A stretch of 64,000 nt of DNA from Paramicrobacterium sp051513965 (GTDB lineage Bacteria; Actinomycetota; Actinomycetes; Actinomycetales; Microbacteriaceae). The number at the start of each line of letters is the position of its first letter. Position 1 is the stretch's first letter. The position numbers and the translations under genes are program-made. The notes under the pieces were generated by a model. The model had not been told where the DNA came from. It saw nothing but the letters and a program-made list of their open reading frames with translations, and did no database searches. Positions 34,626-43,316 of the stretch are shown piece after piece. The stretch lies in assembly GCF_051513965.1 (NCBI RefSeq), contig NZ_CP195847.1:2232001-2296000 (forward strand), in the 5' to 3' direction.

Positions 34626-35921
34626 TCATGCCGCGGGCCGCTCCAGCCCCAAGTGCCCACGGAGCGTCGTGTGCTCGTAGTCACGTCGGAACCTGCCGCG
34701 CTCGCGCAGCACAGGAACCACGTGATCGACGAAGTCCTCGAGATTCGATGGCAGTGCTGGAGGCATCAGGTTGAAGCCGTCCGCTCCCCCACCGTCGACC
34801 CAGCGCTCCATCTCATCGGCGATCTGCTCCGGGGTGCCGACCATCGTGCAGTGCCCGCCGCCGGCGGCGAGACGCCCGAGGAGCTGACGAAGCGTCGGCG
34901 CCTCGGCCTCGATGATGCGCAGAATCGTCGCATAGCGTCCCTTCGGTCCCGTGAACTCCTCGAGCGGGGGCAGCTCAGGCAGCGGCTCGTCGAGGGGCCA
35001 CTCTGCGCAGTCCTGACCGATGAACATGCTCAGCTGCCGCAGCGACGCCTCAGCCGGGAGAAGCTCGTCGAGCTCCCGCTGCGTCGCGCGCGCCTCCGCC
35101 TCGGTCGAGGCAACGTAGCACACGAGTCCCGGAAGCACGGCGATGCGCTCAGCATCCCGTCCTGCCTCTCGCGCCCGCCGGCGGATGTCGCCGGCATAGT
35201 CTCTGGCGCTCGCGAGATCGTATGCGACGGCGTAGATCGCCTCTGCACGACGGGCCGCGAGGTCGCGCCCAGGTTCGGAGGCTCCCGCTTGGAACAGCAC
35301 CGGGTTGCCCTGAGGAGGACGAGGGATGCTGAGCGGCCCCGCCACTCGAAAGTGCTCACCCGCGTGGTCGACCGCCCGCACGAGATCCGGCTCGGCATAG
35401 CGTCCGCCACGGTCGGCGACCACGGCGTCATCGCTCCACGAGTCCCACAGCCGCAGCACGACATCGACGAACTCGTCGGCTCGCGCATACCGGGCCGCGT
35501 GCTCGGGCAGCCCGTCCATTCCGTAGTTGCGGGCCTCGGCGTCGAACATCGAGGTCACGACGTTCCACCCGACGCGTCCGCGCGAGATGCGGTCGAGCGA
35601 GGCGAGCTGCCGTGCCGCGTGGAACGGTGCGGTGACCGACGCCGACACCGTGGCCACCAGGCCGATGCGCTCCGTCGCCGCCGCGAGGGCGGTCAGCGCA
35701 GTGAGCGGCTCGAACGTCCACATCGGACCATCCGCGAGGCGCCCGGCGGCGTGCCCATCGGCGAGAAAGACGGCGTCGAACGTCCCGCGTTCAGCCTGAC
35801 GAGCTTGCTCCACGAGGGTGTCGATGTCGCCCAGCCGGTCCACGGTCGAATCAGGATGCCGCCACGCCGCACTGTGGTGCCCGCAGCCGTGTGCGAACAG
35901 GTTGAGATGCATCTGGCGCAT
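34626..35921 (-). CDS. FMN-dependent monooxygenase, LLM class (NtaA/SnaA/DszA type), TPP-riboswitch operon
   Basis: 431 aa. Luciferase-like TIM barrel with the NtaA-type signature: MHLNLFAHGCGHHSAAWRHP, then ERGTFDAVFLADG, ERIGLVATVSASVTAPFHAAR and SRGRVGWNVVTS. Such enzymes use reduced FMN from a partner reductase to oxidise heterocycles, sulphonates or chelators. Its start overlaps the SDR stop as ATGA, and the pair lies behind a TPP riboswitch, suggesting a role in making or salvaging a thiamine pyrimidine or thiazole precursor. Substrate unknown. Confidence 0.85.
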   Translation of the reverse strand: MRQMHLNLFAHGCGHHSAAWRHPDSTVDRLGDIDTLVEQARQAERGTFDAVFLADGHAAGRLADGPMWTFEPLTALTALAAATERIGLVATVSASVTAPFHAARQLASLDRISRGRVGWNVVTSMFDAEARNYGMDGLPEHAARYARADEFVDVVLRLWDSWSDDAVVADRGGRYAEPDLVRAVDHAGEHFRVAGPLSIPRPPQGNPVLFQAGASEPGRDLAARRAEAIYAVAYDLASARDYAGDIRRRAREAGRDAERIAVLPGLVCYVASTEAEARATQRELDELLPAEASLRQLSMFIGQDCAEWPLDEPLPELPPLEEFTGPKGRYATILRIIEAEAPTLRQLLGRLAAGGGHCTMVGTPEQIADEMERWVDGGGADGFNLMPPALPSNLEDFVDHVVPVLRERGRFRRDYEHTTLRGHLGLERPAA

Positions 35922-36691
35922 CAGTTCATCACCAGACCGCCGTCGACCACGAGGTTCTGTCCGGTGACGGCTCGCGCGAGCGGCGTGGCGAAGAACAGCA
36001 CCGCGTCGGCGAACTCCTCCGGGGACGTGACACGGCGCAGCGGCGTGCCTCCCGCGATCAGGTCGAACACCTCGTCCGGCGTCGCCGCGCTCGCGTCCGT
36101 CGTGCGCAGCAGGCCGCCCGAGGCCATGTTCACCGTGATGCCGTCCGGCCCGAGATCAGCCGCGAGAGTGCGCGTCAGACTGAGCAGCGCGGCCTTCGCC
36201 GCCGTATAGTCGTGGTAAGGCACGACCGGATGCTGGAACAGATTCGTTCCGATGTTGATGACGCGGCCGAACCCGGCGCTCCGCATGTCGGAGAGCGTCG
36301 CCTGCACCGTGTTGAGTGCCGCGTGCACACCGCCGAACTGCTGGTCGAGGTGCTCCGTCGTGAGGTCGACCGCGTGGGGCCGCGCATCGCCGTTGAAGCT
36401 GAAGTCCATGAGGGCGTTGTTCACGACGGTCGTGACGCCAGCGCCGAAGTGCTCGCGAGCGGCATCCACCATGTCTCGAACGGCGGACGCGTCGCGCACA
36501 TCGGCGTGATAGGCGAAGAACCGATCGGGGTTGTCCGAGACCATCTCGGATGCCGCGTCGGCGCTCGACCGGTAGTTGACGACCACGCGGGCGCCCTCAC
36601 GGGCGAACGCTCGCGCGATCTCCGCGCCGAGGCCGCGGGCGGCTCCGGTGACGAGGACGACCTGCTCGGTCAGTGGAACTGTGGTGCTCAT
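35921..36691 (-). CDS. SDR-family oxidoreductase (FabG-like), first gene of the TPP-riboswitch operon
   Basis: 256 aa behind AAGGGAAG. Classical short-chain dehydrogenase: cofactor loop VTGAARGLGAEIARAF, NNAL replacing the usual NNAG, then a Ser/Thr-region INIGTNLF and active-site YHDYTAAKAAL (Tyr-x-x-x-Lys). NADPH or NADH dependent; substrate unknown. Directly downstream of the TPP aptamer and coupled to the monooxygenase. It is annotated 3-oxoacyl-ACP reductase by similarity in many genomes, but the control element argues for a thiamine-related role. Confidence 0.82.
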   Translation of the reverse strand: MSTTVPLTEQVVLVTGAARGLGAEIARAFAREGARVVVNYRSSADAASEMVSDNPDRFFAYHADVRDASAVRDMVDAAREHFGAGVTTVVNNALMDFSFNGDARPHAVDLTTEHLDQQFGGVHAALNTVQATLSDMRSAGFGRVINIGTNLFQHPVVPYHDYTAAKAALLSLTRTLAADLGPDGITVNMASGGLLRTTDASAATPDEVFDLIAGGTPLRRVTSPEEFADAVLFFATPLARAVTGQNLVVDGGLVMN

Positions 36692-36749
36692 CGCTTCCCT
36701 TTCGTCGGGAGGCGAAGGGGTCGCGTGCGCGCTCGCGCAGTGCTGAGGC

Positions 36750-36831
36750 GGACATCCCTTCGCCAGTGCTAACTGGATCAGGTTCGACGGGTGTTGTCTC
36801 AGCCAAGCAGCGAGTGCCGGGCACCCCGTGT
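36750..36831 (-). ncRNA. TPP riboswitch (THI element)
   Basis: On the minus strand the conserved blocks are in order: GGGGTGCC, GGCTGAGA (about 36804-36797), ACCCGTCGAACCTGAT (about 36792-36777), CAGTTAGCACTGGCG and AAGGGA. These are the pyrimidine-sensor (CUGAGA) and pyrophosphate-sensor helices of the thiamine pyrophosphate aptamer. It lies 59 bases before the SDR start, so high TPP should reduce expression of the SDR-monooxygenase operon. Confidence 0.93.
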
Positions 36832-36896
36832 CACGCGATGAGCCTATCTGGTTTTCAGACGGACACCATAATTCGCCCGCCTGCGAGGGCTGAAGC

Positions 36897-38405
36897 TTAC
36901 TTCACGAGCGGGAACAGAATGGTCTCACGGATGCCGAGACCGGTGAGCGCCATGAGCAGACGATCGATTCCCATTCCCATGCCGCCCGTCGGAGGCATCC
37001 CGAATTCGAGGGCGCGCAGGAACTCCTCGTCCAGCTGCATCGCCTCGAGGTCTCCCCCGGCCGCAAGCTTCGCCTGCTCGACGAAGCGCTCGCGCTGGAT
37101 GACTGGGTCGACGAGCTCGGAGTAGCCGGTCGCCAGCTCGAAGCCGCGGACATAGAGGTCCCACTTCTCGACGACACCAGCCTTCGAGCGGTGGTGACGC
37201 ACGAGCGGGCTCGTGTCGACCGGGAAGTCCATCACGAACGTCGGGCGCTCCAGCCCGCCCTTCACGAAGTGCTCCCACAGCTCTTCGACGTACTTGCCAT
37301 GGATCGGGTGCGGGATCTCAAGGCCCTCCGCATCGGCCATGGCCTCGAGTTCGGCAATCGGAGTCTCGGGGGTGATCTCACGGCCCGCGGCCTCGGAGAG
37401 GCTCTCGAACATCGAGATGCGGTCCCAATCGCCGCCGAGGTCGTACTCGGTGCCGTCGGCCCACGTGACCACGTGCGAACCGGAGATATCGCGCGCGGCG
37501 TTCTGGATGAGCTGCTGCGTGAGGTCGGCGATCGAGTTGTAGTCGCCGTAGGCCTGGTAGGCCTCGAGCATCGCGAACTCGGGGCTGTGCGTCGAATCGG
37601 CGCCTTCGTTGCGGAAGTTGCGGTTGATCTCGAAAACGTGGTCGATGCCGCCGACGACCGCGCGCTTGAGGTAGAGCTCCGGAGCGATTCGGAGGTAGAG
37701 CTCGGTGTCGAAGGCGTTCGAGTGCGTCACGAAGGGGCGAGCCGCTGCACCGCCGTGCATGACCTGGAGCATGGGCGTCTCGATCTCGATGAAGCCCTGC
37801 TCGTCGAACGTGCGGCGCAGGCTCGCGACGGTCTTGGCGCGGGCGACGACGTTCTGGCGGGCCTGGTCGCGCACGATGAGGTCGAGGTAGCGACTGCGAA
37901 CGCGGGTCTCCTCGTTCAGCTCGTTGTGGAGGTTCGGCAGGGGCAGCACGGCCTTCGATGCGATCTGCCACGAGTCCGCCATGATCGAGAGCTCGCCGCG
38001 GCGGCTCGAGATGACCTCGCCCTGCACGAAGACGTGGTCGCCGAGGTCGACGTACTCCTTCCAGCGAGCGAGGCTCTCCTCGCCGACGCCGGCGAGGCTG
38101 ACCATCGCCTGCACGCGGGTTCCGTCACCCGACTGCAGGCTCGCGAAGCACAGCTTTCCGGTGTTGCGCAGGTGCACGATGCGTCCGGCGACGCCGACCG
38201 TGACGCCCGTCGTGCTGTCCGTCTCGATGTCGCCCCACTGCTCTCGCACCTGCGGAATCGTGTGGGTGACGGGAACACTGACCGGATACGCGCCCTGACC
38301 GGGGTCGTCCGCAGCCTCGATGAGTCGGTCGCGCTTGTCGAGACGCACCTGCTTCTGCTGGGAGATCTCCTCGGCGGTGGGCTCTTCGGTGCGGTTCTCG
38401 GTCAT
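36897..38405 (-). CDS. lysS: Lysyl-tRNA synthetase, class II
   Basis: 502 aa. N-terminal OB-fold anticodon domain (TVGVAGRIVHLRNTGKLCFASLQ), class II motif 2 (FRNEGADSTHSPEFAMLEAY) and motif 3 (GMGMGIDRLLMAL). It charges tRNA-Lys. The leading extension (MTENRTEEPTAEEISQQKQVRLDKRDRL) is typical. It ends the large leftward cluster. Confidence 0.96.
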   Translation of the reverse strand: MTENRTEEPTAEEISQQKQVRLDKRDRLIEAADDPGQGAYPVSVPVTHTIPQVREQWGDIETDSTTGVTVGVAGRIVHLRNTGKLCFASLQSGDGTRVQAMVSLAGVGEESLARWKEYVDLGDHVFVQGEVISSRRGELSIMADSWQIASKAVLPLPNLHNELNEETRVRSRYLDLIVRDQARQNVVARAKTVASLRRTFDEQGFIEIETPMLQVMHGGAAARPFVTHSNAFDTELYLRIAPELYLKRAVVGGIDHVFEINRNFRNEGADSTHSPEFAMLEAYQAYGDYNSIADLTQQLIQNAARDISGSHVVTWADGTEYDLGGDWDRISMFESLSEAAGREITPETPIAELEAMADAEGLEIPHPIHGKYVEELWEHFVKGGLERPTFVMDFPVDTSPLVRHHRSKAGVVEKWDLYVRGFELATGYSELVDPVIQRERFVEQAKLAAGGDLEAMQLDEEFLRALEFGMPPTGGMGMGIDRLLMALTGLGIRETILFPLVK

Positions 38406-38494
38406 GCATCAACCTTTGCGAATCGGGCGGGTACGTTGGCCGAGACGTCGGCCGTGACAAGTTTACCCATCACAGCCGAGGGGATGCCGCCACC

Positions 38495-39181
38495 TCAGCG
38501 GTCAGCCGAGAGGGCGTCCTCCACCGAGCTGCGCACGAGCGAGGAGAGGTAGGCGCCCGGCTGCTCCACGCCGATATCGTGCAGGATGCCGGAGGCCTGC
38601 GCGACGATCGATCGCGAGAACGCGCTGGCGGTCTCGATGGCCTCCGCGTAGGCGGCTCTGTCTGCCTCGGCGATCACCACCGGCTCGCCGCCCATCTCGA
38701 CCACGAGCGCCTGGCCGATGGGCAGCACGGGCGACGGCGCCGTCACCGCGAAGTAGGTCTCGGCGAGACGCGTGAGATCGAGCGACGTGCCCGTGAACGA
38801 CATGGCCGGGTGAATGGCCAGCGGGATGCTTCCGAGCCGCTGCGCCGGCTCGAGGACGCCGATGCCGAAGCCCGGAGCGGTGTGCACGACGAGCTGGCCC
38901 GGCTGCCAGGTACGCGTCGCTGCGAGCCCCTCCACGAGGCTGGGCAGCTCGGCGTCCGGAACAGCCGTGAGCACGAGCTCGCTGCGCTCCACGATCTCGG
39001 GGATCTCGAGGATCGGCACTCCGGGAAGCATCGTCTCTGCGCGTTCGCGGCTCTCGTCGGAGACCGCCGACACTCCGATGAGTGCGTGCCCTGCTCCGGC
39101 GAGCGCGGAGGCCAGCACGGGCCCGACGTGCCCCGCTCCGATGATGCCGACGCCCAGTCGGCCCGCGCGCTGTTCGCTCAT
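38495..39181 (-). CDS. Rossmann-fold plus DUF2520 protein
   Basis: 228 aa from the ATG overlapping the upstream stop as ATGA (39178-39181). N-terminal NAD(P) loop GVGIIGAGHVGPVLASALAGAGH; middle PLAIHPAMSFTG and C-terminal helical DUF2520 domain (AYAEAIETASAFSRSIVAQASGIL) as in ketopantoate-reductase-like and F420-dependent oxidoreductase relatives. In actinobacteria it usually precedes panC; no panC follows here. Substrate unknown. Confidence 0.82.
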   Translation of the reverse strand: MSEQRAGRLGVGIIGAGHVGPVLASALAGAGHALIGVSAVSDESRERAETMLPGVPILEIPEIVERSELVLTAVPDAELPSLVEGLAATRTWQPGQLVVHTAPGFGIGVLEPAQRLGSIPLAIHPAMSFTGTSLDLTRLAETYFAVTAPSPVLPIGQALVVEMGGEPVVIAEADRAAYAEAIETASAFSRSIVAQASGILHDIGVEQPGAYLSSLVRSSVEDALSADR

Positions 39182-40770
39182 TCGGGTATCGCCGCCCATC
39201 GCTCAGAGGTGTCGGATGCCGCGGCCCGCTGCGCCGCGGAGTTCACGCGATCGAAGAAGCGGAGTGCGTCGTCGCGCCCCAGCTGGGACACGCGCGCCGT
39301 CACGGGCCCCGCCACCGTGTGGGCGTGGCCGCTCGCGAGATCGCGGCGCCGCTGCCACGGCCCCTGGGCGATTCTCACGGATTGCACGCGTGCGAGCGGC
39401 ACGATGACCAAGCTCCGGTGCGCCCAGCCCTGACGGGTCACGAGAACATCGCCGAGCAGAGCGTAGCCCACCCGCTTCCAGGTGAACGGGTTGAAGAGGC
39501 GGGATGCTCGCGGAGCCGTCGTGTAATCGGCATCCGTCCCCGTTCCGAGCAGGCCGCGCGTCACGAGATCCGTTGCGTCCCGCTCTGGGATCGCGGGGAG
39601 GACGAGCGAGATCACACGCATAACGTCCTCCTGCGTGCCGACCGGCATGAGGATCGCACGCTGCTGCGCCTGGCTCTGGTTGCCGCCGGACGACTCCTGG
39701 ACTGCGGTGTTGATGCGGATCTCCCACCAGCCGAAGGGCCGCCACAGCAGCGACTGCCGCACCTCGATGCCGTGAATGCGGCCGGGTGGAATCGTCTCGT
39801 TCGAGATGGAGAGCAGTCCGTAGCCGACCCGGATGCCGTGCTGCGTCGCCGCGATGGAGTAGCGCATCGAGCGAGTGATGCGCGACCAGTAGAACGTGAG
39901 GAAACCGATCATGGCTGGGATGACACTGAACAGCACCCAGGGAGTTCCGTAGATCGCCGCAAATGTCATCCCGATCAGCATGAGCACGAAGAACACCGTC
40001 GTTCCGCTGATCACAACTGACCCTGCGATGCGCAGCGGCGGAATATGCACGACGGACTCGGGCTCGGCGAGGTCCGGGTCGAGTTCAGGAGCGAGAAACT
40101 CGTTGACGCGCTCGGAGACGAGGTCGGACGCACTCTGAGGTCGTTGGTGCGCGGGAGCGGGTGCGGCCTCGCCCTTTGCGCCGGAGGCGAGTCGCAGGAT
40201 GTCTCGACGCAGACCGTCTGTCAGCTTCGACCCGAGGTATGAGAGCTCGGTGCTCGCACCCTGCCCGGCGACAGAGACCTGCAGCTTCGCCGCGCCCACG
40301 AGTCGAGGAATGAACGAGCGCGTGATGTTAATGCCTTGGATGCGGTCGAGAGGCGCTCTGCGGTGACGGCGGAACAGGATGCCGCTGCGCACCTCCACCG
40401 CCTCGTGAGTGACACGGAATGTGTGCATGCGCCACGAGAGATAGAACGCGAGGATGAGGATCGCAAGCAGAACGGCAAGACCGAGGAGCGCCCAGCCCAC
40501 GAGGTTCTCACGGAAGATCCAGTCGATCGGGTCACCTTCGTACTCGCCCGCGAACTGGTCGCCGAAGAAGATCGATACGAGGCGCTCTCGCAGGTTCGCG
40601 ATGACGTAGCCGAAGACCGCGAGGAGAATCAGCCCGCCGCGCAGAAGCGGCGTCGCCGGGTGCAGGTGATGCCACTCCCCGTCGGCGAGGGTATCGTCGC
40701 CGAGCGAATGAGCGGCGGCGCTGACGGCGTCGGGATGCTGCTCTGGGCCCGGCTGCTCTGGCGTGATCAC
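39178..40770 (-). CDS. Tandem bacterial PH-domain membrane protein (YdbT-like)
   Basis: 530 aa from GTG 40770, overlapping the upstream stop as GTGA. Two membrane helices early (LLRGGLILLAVFGYVIANL, LVGWALLGLAVLLAILILAFYL), then bPH2 repeats (FRVTHEAVEVRSGILFRRHRRAPLDRIQGI; IAATQHGIRVGYGLLSISNETIPPGRIHGIEV; and a third near the end with ARVQSVRIAQGPWQ) and a second helix pair near 280-330. Works with the smaller PH protein upstream; membrane homeostasis role suspected. Confidence 0.85.
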   Translation of the reverse strand: MITPEQPGPEQHPDAVSAAAHSLGDDTLADGEWHHLHPATPLLRGGLILLAVFGYVIANLRERLVSIFFGDQFAGEYEGDPIDWIFRENLVGWALLGLAVLLAILILAFYLSWRMHTFRVTHEAVEVRSGILFRRHRRAPLDRIQGINITRSFIPRLVGAAKLQVSVAGQGASTELSYLGSKLTDGLRRDILRLASGAKGEAAPAPAHQRPQSASDLVSERVNEFLAPELDPDLAEPESVVHIPPLRIAGSVVISGTTVFFVLMLIGMTFAAIYGTPWVLFSVIPAMIGFLTFYWSRITRSMRYSIAATQHGIRVGYGLLSISNETIPPGRIHGIEVRQSLLWRPFGWWEIRINTAVQESSGGNQSQAQQRAILMPVGTQEDVMRVISLVLPAIPERDATDLVTRGLLGTGTDADYTTAPRASRLFNPFTWKRVGYALLGDVLVTRQGWAHRSLVIVPLARVQSVRIAQGPWQRRRDLASGHAHTVAGPVTARVSQLGRDDALRFFDRVNSAAQRAAASDTSERWAAIPE

Positions 40771-41354
40771 AGTCCCGCCCGACGCGTCTCGGCGACCTCC
40801 ACGAGATGGTCGCGCAGATTCTCGGCATCCTCGTTTGGAAGCCCAGGAATCGACACCCCGGTCGCAGCGGCTGCCGTCACGAGCTTGAGGTCGGCGATGC
40901 CGAGCGCCCGCGCGAGAGGCCCGCGCGTGATGTCGACGAGCTGCATGCGTCCGTAGGGAACCGCGACGATGCGCTGCCACATGATGCCCTTGCGGAACAC
41001 GAGGTCGTCTTCACGGAGCTGATAGCCGATCGCACGCACCTGTCGAGGCGTGATGATCAGCGAGACGATCAGACCGATGATGGCCAGCGCGTCCGGAATC
41101 CACGCCCAGAGCTGCCCGGAGACTCCGATGACGGCGAAGACGACCACGAGCACGAGGAAGAACAGGAGGTTGCCGATGACCTGAACCGTCGTGTACTTGG
41201 GCGAGACACGGTGCCACTCCGAGATCTCGAGCTGCAGTCGAGACGGATTGCGCGGCTCGAGCACGTTCGAGTCGTGCGTGTTGAGCGACGCACTCGGCTC
41301 AGGCACCGGAGCGCCTCCCTCACGAGGGTCAGGATTCGGTGGCATCGATGTCAT
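40767..41354 (-). CDS. Bacterial PH-domain membrane protein (YdbS-like)
   Basis: 195 aa from the ATG at 41354 (an in-frame ATG at 41345 is the alternative). Two membrane helices (VQVIGNLLFFLVLVVVFAVIGVS and AWIPDALAIIGLIVSLII), then one PH domain: RAIGYQLREDDLVFRKGIMWQR and VPYGRMQLVDITRGPLAR. The YdbS/YdbT pair is conserved in Gram-positive bacteria. Co-transcribed with DUF3180 upstream and the larger PH protein downstream. Confidence 0.85.
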   Translation of the reverse strand: MTSMPPNPDPREGGAPVPEPSASLNTHDSNVLEPRNPSRLQLEISEWHRVSPKYTTVQVIGNLLFFLVLVVVFAVIGVSGQLWAWIPDALAIIGLIVSLIITPRQVRAIGYQLREDDLVFRKGIMWQRIVAVPYGRMQLVDITRGPLARALGIADLKLVTAAAATGVSIPGLPNEDAENLRDHLVEVAETRRAGL

Positions 41355-41796
41355 CGTCCTCGTCTTTCGGCAGTCGGCAGAGGTGCTCGGCCACGAGACC
41401 CGCCGCAATGAGGATGGCAGCGGCCACTGACATTGCGACGGTGAGCCACACCGATGGTACCCCGGGCCACACGATGCGCGTCGTCATGAAGACGATCGCC
41501 CCAAGCGCAAGCCCGAGGAAGAGAGAGCCCGAGAAGCTCGACGCCTTCGCCAGCGAGACGACGCGCATCGCCTGAAATGGGTCGATGCGCTTCGTCGACG
41601 CGCCCGTCACCGACCGGCGGATCGGAATCGCGAAGCCCACCACGACCCCGCCCACCACGAGCAGGGTGAGAGACAGCGTGACCGGCGGCACGATGACCGC
41701 CAGACCGGAGGAGGTGAGCCACAGCTCCACGAGGAAGCCGATCACGATGCCGAACGCGGCGAGGCTCACCAGCGGCGTCGCGGTGGTGCGCTTCAC
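41329..41796 (-). CDS. DUF3180 membrane protein
   Basis: 155 aa from GTG 41796, overlapping folK as GTGA. Four membrane helices (about 8-30, 38-58, 88-107, 116-140) and an acidic tail (PKDEDDDIDATES). DUF3180 is an actinobacterial family always found after folK, which matches this position. Function unknown. Confidence 0.88.
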   Translation of the reverse strand: MKRTTATPLVSLAAFGIVIGFLVELWLTSSGLAVIVPPVTLSLTLLVVGGVVVGFAIPIRRSVTGASTKRIDPFQAMRVVSLAKASSFSGSLFLGLALGAIVFMTTRIVWPGVPSVWLTVAMSVAAAILIAAGLVAEHLCRLPKDEDDDIDATES

Positions 41797-42302
41797 GACG
41801 AGCTCCCCAACTGATCACGCACGTCGGCGACTCGGCCGACTCCCGGAAGCTCGGCATCCGGATCCACCTCGAGCCACGGGTCAAGCACGAACGTGCGCTC
41901 GGCCGCGCGCGGATGCGGCAACGTCAGGTGCGGGTCGTCGCTTAGCCTCGTCGCAAAGGTGATGACGTCGATGTCGAGCGTTCGGTTGCCCCAGCGCTCC
42001 TCTCGCACACGACCGTGCTCGTCTTCGATGCGGTTCACGGTCTCGAGCAGGCGCTCCGGAGTAAGCAGCGTGCGAACGAGCACGACACCGTTGAGGTACG
42101 CCGGAGCCGATTCATCCTCCCCCTCGAGCGTCACCGCGGTCGACTCGATGAACGTCGATACCGCATCCACGATGACACCGGGAGTGGCCCGCAGGTCCTC
42201 CACCGCGGCGTCGAGCGTCGCCTCGCGATCTCCGAGGTTCGCTCCCAGCGCCAGAACCGCGCGCTCGGAGCGCAGCATCGTCACGGCATCCGCACCGGTC
42301 AT
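41793..42302 (-). CDS. folK: 2-amino-4-hydroxy-6-hydroxymethyldihydropteridine pyrophosphokinase
   Basis: 169 aa with the HPPK motifs LALGANLGDREATLD, RWGNRTLDIDVITF and LPHPRAAERTFVLDPW. It transfers pyrophosphate to hydroxymethyl-dihydropterin in folate synthesis. Starts in an ATGA overlap with folB. Confidence 0.95.
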   Translation of the reverse strand: MTGADAVTMLRSERAVLALGANLGDREATLDAAVEDLRATPGVIVDAVSTFIESTAVTLEGEDESAPAYLNGVVLVRTLLTPERLLETVNRIEDEHGRVREERWGNRTLDIDVITFATRLSDDPHLTLPHPRAAERTFVLDPWLEVDPDAELPGVGRVADVRDQLGSSS

Positions 42303-42685
42303 CGGTCGCCCCTCGTTCGTGTGATCGCCACCGTCACGTCGTCGAACGGAACGGGAATCGGCGCTTGCGGCTTGTGCAGAGTGACGTGCGCGCGCTGCAC
42401 CGGTTCGAAGTCGAGAGCAGCCGCTGCGACGCGTTCCGCGACCGTCTCGATCAGGTCCACCGGAGAGGATGCCACGGCGGCAGCGACCGCCTCAGCGAGC
42501 TCCCCGTAGTGCACTGTCTTCGACAGATCATCGTCGGATGCCGCGGCACGCAGGTCGACGTCGACGGCGATGTCCACCACGAACTCCTGACCGTTCTCAC
42601 GCTCGAAGTCGAACACGCCATGGTTGGCATGGACGCGTATGCCCGTCACGGTGATCGTATCGAGGTCGCTCTGATCGCTGCTCAC
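42299..42685 (-). CDS. folB: Dihydroneopterin aldolase
   Basis: 128 aa from GTG 42685 behind GTGGAG; longer starts run into the bioN-side intergenic DNA. Signature VHANHGVFDFERENGQEFVVD, then HYGELAEAVAAAVASSPVDLIETVAERVAA and a C-terminal VTLHKPQAPIPVPFDDV. It cleaves dihydroneopterin to the pterin substrate of FolK. Confidence 0.95.
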   Translation of the reverse strand: MSSDQSDLDTITVTGIRVHANHGVFDFERENGQEFVVDIAVDVDLRAAASDDDLSKTVHYGELAEAVAAAVASSPVDLIETVAERVAAAALDFEPVQRAHVTLHKPQAPIPVPFDDVTVAITRTRGDR

Positions 42686-42713
42686 ACACTCCACTCTGCC
42701 ACGTACGGTGCAC

Positions 42714-43316
42714 TCACTCCACGCCCCGCGCAGCCAGGGCATCCGCGGTGTCGTCCGCGTAGCGCAGTGACTGCACGAGCAGCGGCACGACATAGGCGCG
42801 CACACTCACGCGGCCCGCCCGTGCCCGCTGGGCGTCACGCAGCTCGGCGGCGATCCCCGCCACCACGGGAACCGCGCGGATCGTCAGCGCGAGGACCAGC
42901 CCGACACGGTCCGGATTCACGCCGAAGCGCGTGAACGGGCGGAGAACGTGTTGAACGGCATCCAGAATTTCGGTCGTTCTCGTCGTCATCGTGACGAGTG
43001 CCGCAAGAAGTAGCACGAGAATGACCCGCGCCGCGTTGCCCAGCACGGACGGGATGGGAAGGAAGAGCAGCGGAACGGCGACAAGGAACACGATGATCAG
43101 CCGGATCGCGATGATCTGCCGCCACAGTTCGCCGAGACCGATGCCGGAGATGAGGTAGCCCGCGATGACGAGCACCGCTCCGCCTCCGAGGTTCCACCAC
43201 GCGGGCGGCGGTGTGACGAGCACGAGAGCGAGCACGACGAGGCCGAGCATCTTCCAGCCCGCGGGCAGACGATGCAGGATGCTCCCGCCGCCGCGATACT
43301 GCCCGAGCATCGTCAT
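42714..43316 (-). CDS. ECF transporter transmembrane protein (BioN-like)
   Basis: 200 aa from the ATG overlapping the ATPase stop as ATGA. Five to six hydrophobic segments and the coupling motif ADALAARGVE at the C-terminus, equivalent to the Ala-Arg-Gly motifs of ECF T proteins, with another at RAGRVS. Couples ATP hydrolysis by the adjacent ATPase to substrate movement by BioY. Confidence 0.9.
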   Translation of the reverse strand: MTMLGQYRGGGSILHRLPAGWKMLGLVVLALVLVTPPPAWWNLGGGAVLVIAGYLISGIGLGELWRQIIAIRLIIVFLVAVPLLFLPIPSVLGNAARVILVLLLAALVTMTTRTTEILDAVQHVLRPFTRFGVNPDRVGLVLALTIRAVPVVAGIAAELRDAQRARAGRVSVRAYVVPLLVQSLRYADDTADALAARGVE

